Assembly (NCBI RefSeq): GCF_002413825.1
Contig: NZ_DHXT01000203.1
Coordinates: forward strand, 487 to 8,781
Length of the DNA stretch: 8,295 bases
Direction of reading: 5' to 3'
Origin: Rhodoferax sp. UBA5149
GTDB lineage: Bacteria; Pseudomonadota; Gammaproteobacteria; Burkholderiales; Burkholderiaceae_C
Shown: one piece after another, positions 1 through 4,707 of the stretch
How positions within the stretch are numbered: the stretch's first letter is position 1
How the letters are laid out: the number at the start of each line of letters is the position of its first letter
Notes under the pieces: model-generated
What the model saw: only the letters and a program-made list of their open reading frames with translations
Told to the model about the DNA's origin: nothing
The model's database searches: none
Program-made: the position numbers and the translations under genes

Positions 1-61
1 CCGCGGCTTCTTTCAGCGCCCGGTAGCGTGGCTCAGAGAGGGTGATCGTCAGACGGCTCAT
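1..61 (-). CDS. Ribbon-helix-helix (CopG/VapB-like) antitoxin, N-terminal fragment
   Basis: Only the first 20 codons are inside the window; the gene continues off the left edge. The visible protein begins MSRLTITLSEPRYRALKEAA. A short beta-strand (RLTITLSE) followed by a helix (PRYRALKEAA) is the usual start of ribbon-helix-helix DNA-binding antitoxins that pair with PIN-domain or other toxins. I prefer the ATG at 61 because it has a weak purine-rich GAAAGA upstream and leaves the inverted repeat at 75-94 outside the gene. An in-frame ATG at 76 would add five residues (MKDLH) but would overlap that repeat. The family call is from the N-terminal pattern only. A toxin partner is expected beyond the window but cannot be seen. 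Confidence 0.6.
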   Translation of the reverse strand, partial: MSRLTITLSEPRYRALKEAA

Positions 62-74
62 GTGCAAGTCTTTC

Positions 75-94
75 ATTGGTGTTAAAGCACCAAT
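75..94. promoter_or_regulatory. Inverted repeat, candidate operator of the RHH antitoxin
   Basis: Perfect 7-bp arms ATTGGTG (75-81) and CACCAAT (88-94) are separated by six bases. The site lies 13 nt upstream of the preferred antitoxin start at 61. Ribbon-helix-helix antitoxins commonly repress their own operon by binding short palindromes at this position. The operator role is inference; no convincing -35/-10 pair was found around it, although a TTGACA lies on the minus strand at 131-126. Confidence 0.35.
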
Positions 95-207
95 ATGTTA
101 ACACGCGGCCATTAAGATTTCGATATGTCAAAACGGGCATACGTTTCGGGCTGCGACAATCCCCAGCTTTACTCACTTGGTACGGGTCCGTCCGACCCTC
201 AAGCCCT

Positions 208-1335
208 ATGCCCACCTCCTTGCCCGGCGCCACGCGCACTTATCACTTAAGCGACTTCGACTTCGACCTGCCCGAAGCCCTCATCGCCCAGCACCCCGCG
301 CCGGAGCGCAGCGGCTCGCGCTTGCTGGACGGCACCGGTCCGACGCCGACTGACCGCATTTTTCGCGATCTGCCGGCCCTGTTGCGCGCGGGCGATCTGG
401 TCGTGTTCAACGACACCAAAGTCATCAACGCCCGCCTGTTTGGCGAAAAACCCACGGGCGGCAAGCTGGAGCTGCTGATTGAGCGGGTACTGGGCGGCAA
501 CCAGGTGGCGGCCCATATGCGCGTCAGCAAAAAACCCGAGGTCGGCACGACAGTGGCCCTGAATGGCGCCCCCGGCACCCATGACAACCTACGCGCCACG
601 CTGTTGGGCCGCTGGCCGGACGCCGATGGCGCCATGTTCCGCTTTGTGCTCTCCAACGACGCGGGCGATGACCCGCACACCTTGATGGCGCGGCACGGCC
701 ATGTGCCGCTGCCGCCCTACATCACGCACAGCGATTCCGCGGAAGACGCGGCGCGCTACCAGACCGTGTTTGCCAGGAACCCCGGCGCCGTGGCCGCGCC
801 CACCGCCGCCCTGCATTTTGACAATGCCTTGCTGGCGGCGATTGACGCCCTGGGCGTGCAGCGCGCCCATGTCACCCTGCATGTGGGCGCCGGCACGTTT
901 CAGCCGGTCAAAACCGAGAACCTGGCCGAGCACCAGATGCACAGCGAGTGGTTTGAAGTGCCCGTCGCCACGCAGCAGGCGATTGCCGATTGCCGTGCGC
1001 GCGGCGGCCGCATCGTGGCCGTGGGCACCACCACCGTGCGCACGCTGGAGTCGTGGGCCAAGGAAAAAGGGGTCGACTCGAAGGCTCCGACCCCATTTTC
1101 CGGCGACACCCGTATCTTCATCACACCCGGCTTTGAATTCCAACTGGTGGACCTGCTGGTCACCAATTTCCACCTACCCAAGTCGAGCCTGATGATGCTG
1201 GTGAGCGCCTTTGCCGGCTATGAGCACGTCATGGCGCTGTACCGCCATGCGATTGCCGGGCAGTACCGGTTTTTCAGCTACGGCGATGCCATGCTGCTGG
1301 CACGCCAGCCCCTCAGGGTTTCGGAAAAAAGTTGA
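208..1335 (+). CDS. queA: S-adenosylmethionine:tRNA ribosyltransferase-isomerase QueA
   Basis: QueA transfers and isomerises the ribosyl group of S-adenosylmethionine onto 7-aminomethyl-7-deazaguanine in tRNA, giving epoxyqueuosine; it is cytoplasmic. Family blocks seen in order: FNDTKVINARLFG (about residues 67-79), HVPLPPYI, YQTVFARNPGAVAAPTA, TLHVGAGTFQPV (about 223-234), AVGTTTVRTLES, TNFHLPKSSLMMLVSAFAGY (about 319-338) and YRFFSYGDAM. I chose ATG 208 (375 aa) because the family N-terminal block, SDFDFDLPEALIAQ, begins soon after it. The open frame from 76 would add 44 residues with no family resemblance. No clear Shine-Dalgarno sequence precedes 208. The protein is slightly longer than typical members (about 340-360 aa), with extra residues near 285-298 (a hairpin sequence) and a tail overlapping the convergent toxin gene. 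tgt follows downstream but is separated by a toxin-antitoxin pair. Confidence 0.95.
   Translation: MPTSLPGATRTYHLSDFDFDLPEALIAQHPAPERSGSRLLDGTGPTPTDRIFRDLPALLRAGDLVVFNDTKVINARLFGEKPTGGKLELLIERVLGGNQVAAHMRVSKKPEVGTTVALNGAPGTHDNLRATLLGRWPDADGAMFRFVLSNDAGDDPHTLMARHGHVPLPPYITHSDSAEDAARYQTVFARNPGAVAAPTAALHFDNALLAAIDALGVQRAHVTLHVGAGTFQPVKTENLAEHQMHSEWFEVPVATQQAIADCRARGGRIVAVGTTTVRTLESWAKEKGVDSKAPTPFSGDTRIFITPGFEFQLVDLLVTNFHLPKSSLMMLVSAFAGYEHVMALYRHAIAGQYRFFSYGDAMLLARQPLRVSEKS
1062..1101. repeat. REP-like imperfect palindrome inside queA
   Basis: Left arm GGAAAAAGGGGTCG (1062-1075) and right arm CGACCCCATTTTCC (1088-1101) are complementary at 13 of 14 positions around a 12-nt centre. It resembles the GGGGTC...GACCCC palindromes scattered through many betaproteobacterial genomes, some of them linked to REP-associated Y1 transposases; that resemblance is from memory. 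It is translated in frame as QueA residues 285-298, between the conserved LESWA and DTRIFI segments, where family members vary in sequence and length. No other copy was noticed in this window. Confidence 0.6.
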
Positions 1336-1687
1336 CGCCTGGCAAACCCTGGTAGTCCACATCCTGCGTCCAAAAGGTGGCCTTGTGTTCCAGCGCCAGG
1401 CTGTACATCACCGCATCGGCCATTGCCAGTCGGTGCTTGATGGCGACATCGGCGGCCACAATGGCGCGGCGGTCGGTCAGATCGAGCACCCGGCCCAGGC
1501 GCATGACCTCCAGGCACGACGTCACCACGTCAGCAGGCATCTTGCGGCTGAGGATTTTGTGCACTTCATACAGCGCGATCACCGGGACCAGCAGCTTGTC
1601 GCGCTGCTCTATGACCGGCTTGAACAAGGGCCCACCGGGGCCAGCGAGAAAAAACTCGATCCAGCCCGAAGAATCGACAACGTTCAT
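1313..1687 (-). CDS. vapC: PIN-domain ribonuclease toxin (VapC family)
   Basis: A 124-residue PIN-domain protein, the usual VapC size. The acidic residues expected to bind Mg2+/Mn2+ are all visible: D5 in NVVDSSGWIE, E41 in IALYEVHKI, D91 in RLAMADAVMY, and D109 (with D111) in FWTQDVDYQGL. VapC toxins cut specific RNAs, often initiator tRNA or the 23S sarcin-ricin loop; the target here is unknown. Its ATG at 1687 overlaps the stop of the upstream antitoxin gene by four bases (ATGA), so translation is probably coupled. The last 23 bases overlap the convergent 3' end of queA. All catalytic positions are present, so it appears intact. Confidence 0.9.
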   Translation of the reverse strand: MNVVDSSGWIEFFLAGPGGPLFKPVIEQRDKLLVPVIALYEVHKILSRKMPADVVTSCLEVMRLGRVLDLTDRRAIVAADVAIKHRLAMADAVMYSLALEHKATFWTQDVDYQGLPGVNFFPKP

Positions 1688-1914
1688 TCAAACTCCCGAT
1701 CCGGCTCTTTGGGGATTTCGAGATCAGCCGGGTCAAGGTTGTAGCCCTTGAGCATGCCGTAATACGCACTCATGGGCAATTCGGGCTTGATCACCAACTC
1801 CCGCCCGCGCAACTCGAAATGAATATGGGAACCCGGCCCGATACCGAGCTTGGCCCGCATGGCGGCGGGCAGCGTGACCTGGCCTTTGCTGGAAACGATA
1901 GCTTCTGATTGCAT
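1684..1914 (-). CDS. vapB: AbrB/SpoVT-fold antitoxin (VapB-like) of the PIN toxin
   Basis: A 76-residue protein whose first half is a swapped-hairpin AbrB/MazE-type DNA-binding domain: AIVSSKGQVTLPAAMRAKLG (residues 5-24) is the classic SSKGQ(V/I)TLP signature, followed by GPGSHIHFE and LVIKPE. The second half (about 47-76: SAYYGMLKGY, then an acidic end) fits a toxin-binding tail. The start at 1914 is supported by AAAGGA (1926-1921) six nt upstream. The gene overlaps vapC by four bases, forming a two-gene operon. By family habit the protein, alone or with the toxin, represses its own promoter; the tandem 17-bp repeats just upstream (1940-1973) are the likely binding region. Domain call is secure; pairing with the PIN toxin is inferred from the overlap. 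Confidence 0.9.
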   Translation of the reverse strand: MQSEAIVSSKGQVTLPAAMRAKLGIGPGSHIHFELRGRELVIKPELPMSAYYGMLKGYNLDPADLEIPKEPDREFE

Positions 1915-1939
1915 GGCAAATCCTTTACGCGACTAAAAA

Positions 1940-1973
1940 GTAAAGCAAAATTCATTGTAAAGCAAAACTTCAT
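1940..1973. promoter_or_regulatory. Two tandem 17-bp repeats upstream of the antitoxin, candidate operator
   Basis: The 11-mer GTAAAGCAAAA occurs at 1940-1950 and again at 1957-1967, each followed by a TTCAT element, giving two near-identical 17-bp units. A degenerate third GTAA starts exactly 17 bp later, at 1974. The units end 26 nt before the antitoxin start codon at 1914. Their AT-rich, iterated nature and position suit autoregulatory binding by the AbrB-fold antitoxin. A weak minus-strand promoter can be drawn across them (TTGCTT, 17 nt, TACTTT), but it is not convincing. Confidence 0.5.
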
Positions 1974-2059
1974 GTAAGGCGTTCAAGTGGTGCCACTCGA
2001 TCTATTCGAAACGATGAGCGCGTACGACAACACTTCGACCTCTGACGGTTGAGGCAGCC

Positions 2060-2092
2060 ATGAAAGACAATAGCGCCCATGCTCCAATTTGA
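2060..2092 (+). other. Possible 10-codon upstream ORF overlapping the tgt start
   Basis: An ATG at 2060, preceded by GAGG (2051-2054) at five-nt spacing, opens a frame reading MKDNSAHAPI and ending at TGA 2090-2092. It runs out of frame across the tgt start codon at 2079. tgt itself has no good Shine-Dalgarno sequence, only a weak GAAAGA inside this ORF. The ORF could load ribosomes for coupled initiation of tgt, or it could be chance; nothing but position and ribosome-site quality supports it. Confidence 0.3.
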
Positions 2093-3290
2093 ACTGCTCC
2101 AAACCGATCCCGCCACCCGCACGCGCGAGGGCGCCTACGCTGGCTCACACGCCCGTCGTGGCCGCCTCACGCTCAACCACGGCGTGGTGGAAACCCCCAT
2201 CTTCATGCCGGTCGGCACCTACGGCACCGTCAAAGGCGTGACGCCGCGCAGCCTGGAAGACATGGGCGCGCAAATCATCCTGGGCAACACCTTCCATTTG
2301 TGGATGCGCCCGGGGCTGGACGTGATGGCGCAGTTTGGCGGACTGCACAAGTTCGAGAAATGGGACAAGCCAATCCTGACCGACTCCGGCGGCTTTCAGG
2401 TCTGGAGCCTGGGCGAGATGCGCAAGATCGCGGAAGAAGGTGTCAAGTTTTCCTCGCCCGTGAACGGCGACAAACTGTTTTTGACGCCCGAGATCTCGAT
2501 GCAAATCCAGACCGTGCTCAACAGCGACATCGTCATGCAGTTTGACGAATGCACGCCCTACATTTCGGTCGAGGCCAAAACCAAGGGCCAGCTCACCACC
2601 GAGGCGGAGGCGCGCAGTTCCATGGGCTTGAGCCTGCGCTGGGCCAAGCGCTGCCAGGCGGAATTTGACCGCCTGGAGAACCCCAACGCACTGTTCGGCA
2701 TTGTGCAGGGCGGCATGTTCGAGCACCTGCGGCAAGAGTCGCTGGAGCAGCTGGTGGCGATGGACTTTCCCGGCTACGCCGTGGGGGGGGTGAGCGTCGG
2801 CGAGCCCAAAGACGAGATGCTGCGCATCATGGCGCACACGCCGCACCAGTTGCCCGCGCACAAGCCGCGTTACCTGATGGGCGTTGGCACGCCGGAAGAC
2901 CTGGTGGAAGGCGTGGCGCAAGGCGTGGACATGTTCGACTGCGTGATGCCGACGCGCAACGCGCGCAACGGCCACCTTTTCACCCGCTTTGGCGACCTCA
3001 AAATCCGCAACTCCCGTCATAAGATCGACGAGCGCCCGCTGGACGAAACCTGCAGCTGCTACGCCTGCCAGGGCAGCACGCGGCTCGACGGCAGCAGCGC
3101 AGGCGGCTTCAGCCGCGCCTACCTGCACCATCTGGACCGCTGCGGTGAAATGCTCGGCCCGATGCTGGCCAGCATCCACAACCTGCACTATTTCCTGAAC
3201 CTGATGCGCGAAGTGCGCGCGGCGCTGGACGCCGGCAGCTTCGGCGCATTCCGGCAGCAGTTCAAGAGCGACCGGACGCGCGGGGTGTAG
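2079..3290 (+). CDS. tgt: Queuine/preQ1 tRNA-guanine transglycosylase Tgt
   Basis: Bacterial Tgt exchanges guanine-34 of GUN-anticodon tRNAs for preQ1, the step before QueA in queuosine synthesis. The TIM-barrel landmarks are present: ETPIFMPVGTYGTVKG (39-54), GNTFHLW, LTDSGGFQ with the general base D102, FDECTPY, GYAVGG, YLMGVGTPEDLVEG, and DMFDCVMPTRNARNGH with the nucleophile D287. The zinc site is C325, C327, C330 and a histidine in SRAYLHHLDRC. At 403 aa it is longer than the E. coli enzyme (375). From memory of that protein, the extra residues lie near the N-terminus, after FDECTPY (about 162-176) and between the zinc cysteines and SRAYLHH (about 331-344). The start gives a family-like MLQFELL N-terminus. 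A run of eight G occurs at 2783-2790. It points the same way as queA, but the toxin-antitoxin pair lies between them. Confidence 0.96.
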   Translation: MLQFELLQTDPATRTREGAYAGSHARRGRLTLNHGVVETPIFMPVGTYGTVKGVTPRSLEDMGAQIILGNTFHLWMRPGLDVMAQFGGLHKFEKWDKPILTDSGGFQVWSLGEMRKIAEEGVKFSSPVNGDKLFLTPEISMQIQTVLNSDIVMQFDECTPYISVEAKTKGQLTTEAEARSSMGLSLRWAKRCQAEFDRLENPNALFGIVQGGMFEHLRQESLEQLVAMDFPGYAVGGVSVGEPKDEMLRIMAHTPHQLPAHKPRYLMGVGTPEDLVEGVAQGVDMFDCVMPTRNARNGHLFTRFGDLKIRNSRHKIDERPLDETCSCYACQGSTRLDGSSAGGFSRAYLHHLDRCGEMLGPMLASIHNLHYFLNLMREVRAALDAGSFGAFRQQFKSDRTRGV

Positions 3291-3317
3291 TGGACAAGCC
3301 TCTGAAACACGCTCATT

Positions 3318-3362
3318 AGCTATTAATTAGATAGCTGTTAACGCATATTCGACGGGGGCTAG
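3318..3362 (+). repeat. 45-bp interspersed repeat, copy A (ATAGCTG...ACGGGGGCTAG type)
   Basis: This intergenic element lies between the convergent ends of tgt and pfp. It starts with an inverted repeat AGCTAT (3318-3323)/ATAGCT (3331-3336) and ends with ACGGGGGCTAG (3352-3362). An ungapped comparison with minus-strand 7853-7809 gives 31 identities in 45, including the whole of ATAGCTG and all 11 terminal bases at the same 14-nt spacing. It resembles intergenic repeats I recall from Comamonadaceae. The hairpin could contribute to transcript ends, but it lacks a U-tract. Confidence 0.55.
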
Positions 3363-3365
3363 CCG

Positions 3366-4586
3366 TCATTTAGACGTATGAAGCACCTTGGCCACCGGGT
3401 TGTGGCGCAGCCTGAAGGCGTCGGGCATGCCCGAGCCCAGCAGCGGGCGCAGGTACATGCGGAAGGCATCGGTGACATCGGTGCCGCTGGTCGAGATGAA
3501 TTCGTCTTCCATCACGCGCGTCTTGCCGGCCACGGCGTCCAGCGGCAGCAGCTCGTAGTCCACCGAATAGAAGCCGGTGCGCTTGATGGCGACCGAGCCG
3601 TCGCGCGTCCCCCACATCGCAAACTGCACGGCTTTCTCGCCCACCTCGCGTGCCTCGCGCTGGTCGACGTCCGACACGCAGCCGATGAAGGAGCGCTGCA
3701 GATAGCCGAAGGTGTCGCCGCGCACGCGGCTGATCTTGAGTTTGGACTTGATCTCCTCGCACAGCAGATCGGCCAGCGCGCCGTTGCCCGAGAGCTGCAC
3801 ATTGCCGTGGGCGTCGTGCTCCAGCTTCTTGGCCAGCAGGGTGGCTATGGGAGCGCCGGTCGAATCGTGAATGCCTTCCGACACGGCGATGACGCAGCGG
3901 CCATAACGCTCGTAAGTGCTCTTCACGTCAGCCAGAAATTTCTCCAGCACAAAAGTGCGCTCCGGCAGGTAGATCAGGTGCGGCCCGTCGTCGGGAAACT
4001 TCTTGCCCAAGGCGGATGCCGCCGTCAAAAACCCGGCATGGCGCCCCATCACCACGCCCACGTAGACACCGGGCAGGGCCGCGTTGTCCAGGTTGGCGCC
4101 GGCAAAAGCCTGCGCCACGAAGCGTGCGGCCGACGGAAAGCCCGGCGTGTGGTCGTTGCCCACCAGGTCGTTGTCGATGGTCTTGGGGATATGGATACAG
4201 CGCAGCGGGTAGCCGGCTTTTTGCGCCTCCAGGCTCACGATGCGCACGGTGTCGCTGGAGTCATTGCCGCCGATATAGAAAAAGTGCTCAATCTCATGCG
4301 CCTGCAGCACCTTGAAGATTTCCTGGCAATAGCGCACGTCGGGCTTGTCACGCGTGGAGCCCAGCGCACTGGAGGGCGTGTTGGCGACCAGCTCCAGGTT
4401 GTGGCTGGTCTCCTGCGTGAGGTCCATGAAATCTTCATTCACGATACCGCGCACGCCATGGCGCGCGCCGTAAATGTGCGCCACCTGGGCAAAGCGCCGC
4501 GCCTCCAGCGCCACGCCGACCAGCGACTGGTTGATCACCGCGGTCGGGCCGCCGCCCTGGGCGACGAGTATTTTTCCGGATGCCAT
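3366..4586 (-). CDS. pfp: Pyrophosphate-dependent 6-phosphofructokinase
   Basis: Catalyses reversible phosphorylation of fructose 6-phosphate, using pyrophosphate rather than ATP, in glycolysis and gluconeogenesis. The 406-residue protein has phosphofructokinase blocks in order: VAQGGGPTAVIN (8-19), YIGGNDSSDT (104-113), PKTIDNDLVGNDHTPGF (134-150), GVVMGRHAGF (177-186), and a C-terminal GTRDGS/GFYSVDYELL region. The lysine in PKTIDND, where ATP enzymes have glycine, and the GGND loop in place of the ATP-type GGDGS are the signs of pyrophosphate use; D138 is the expected catalytic base. The start at 4586 has AAGGAG (4602-4597) ten nt upstream. It converges on tgt and lies downstream of the FIST gene with a 121-bp gap holding a possible small ORF. 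Substrate preference is inferred from residues, not measured. Confidence 0.93.
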   Translation of the reverse strand: MASGKILVAQGGGPTAVINQSLVGVALEARRFAQVAHIYGARHGVRGIVNEDFMDLTQETSHNLELVANTPSSALGSTRDKPDVRYCQEIFKVLQAHEIEHFFYIGGNDSSDTVRIVSLEAQKAGYPLRCIHIPKTIDNDLVGNDHTPGFPSAARFVAQAFAGANLDNAALPGVYVGVVMGRHAGFLTAASALGKKFPDDGPHLIYLPERTFVLEKFLADVKSTYERYGRCVIAVSEGIHDSTGAPIATLLAKKLEHDAHGNVQLSGNGALADLLCEEIKSKLKISRVRGDTFGYLQRSFIGCVSDVDQREAREVGEKAVQFAMWGTRDGSVAIKRTGFYSVDYELLPLDAVAGKTRVMEDEFISTSGTDVTDAFRMYLRPLLGSGMPDAFRLRHNPVAKVLHTSK

Positions 4587-4592
4587 GGGGAC

Positions 4593-4673
4593 TTATCTCC
4601 TTGATGCTGCAATGTCGGTCCATTGTGCCTCCAGATGCGTCCGCAAAGGCCAGCCCTCGGCCACATCGTTCAT
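4593..4673 (-). CDS. Possible 26-residue small protein upstream of pfp
   Basis: A complete small frame begins MNDVAEGW, ends DIAASRR and stops at TAA (4595-4593), six nt before the pfp start codon. The pfp ribosome-binding site AAGGAG lies within its last codons, an arrangement that suits translational coupling or a leader peptide. It has two tryptophans and a plausible amphipathic middle (RTHLEAQW). Its own ribosome site is weak (AGAAG about five nt before the ATG), and I recognise no family. It may be chance in GC-rich DNA. Confidence 0.25.
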   Translation of the reverse strand: MNDVAEGWPLRTHLEAQWTDIAASRR

Positions 4674-4707
4674 TCTTGCTTCTGATGAAGACCTGGCCCG
4701 GCTCCGA

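Noticed and set aside
76..207. N-terminal extension of queA from ATG 76
   Set aside because: The 44 extra residues do not resemble QueA, and this stretch holds the divergent control region and palindrome.
62..207. preQ1 riboswitch ahead of queA (or of tgt at 1975-2078)
   Set aside because: I looked for the compact preQ1 pseudoknot pattern (C-rich loop and A-rich tail) and saw neither in the two leaders.
1986..1997. AGTGG/CCACT inverted repeat between the TA operon and tgt
   Set aside because: Five-bp arms around two bases are expected by chance; no promoter elements were found around it.
1975..2052. Other short frames in the TA/tgt gap (plus 2014-2052, 12 codons; minus, 19 codons)
   Set aside because: No ribosome-binding sites and no distinctive composition.
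2145..3188. 347-codon minus-strand open frame opposite tgt
   Set aside because: Shadow of tgt; Val/Ala/His-rich composition and no motifs.
3378..4604. 408-codon plus-strand open frame opposite pfp
   Set aside because: Antisense shadow of pfp, whose motifs are unmistakable; the translation has no recognisable domain.
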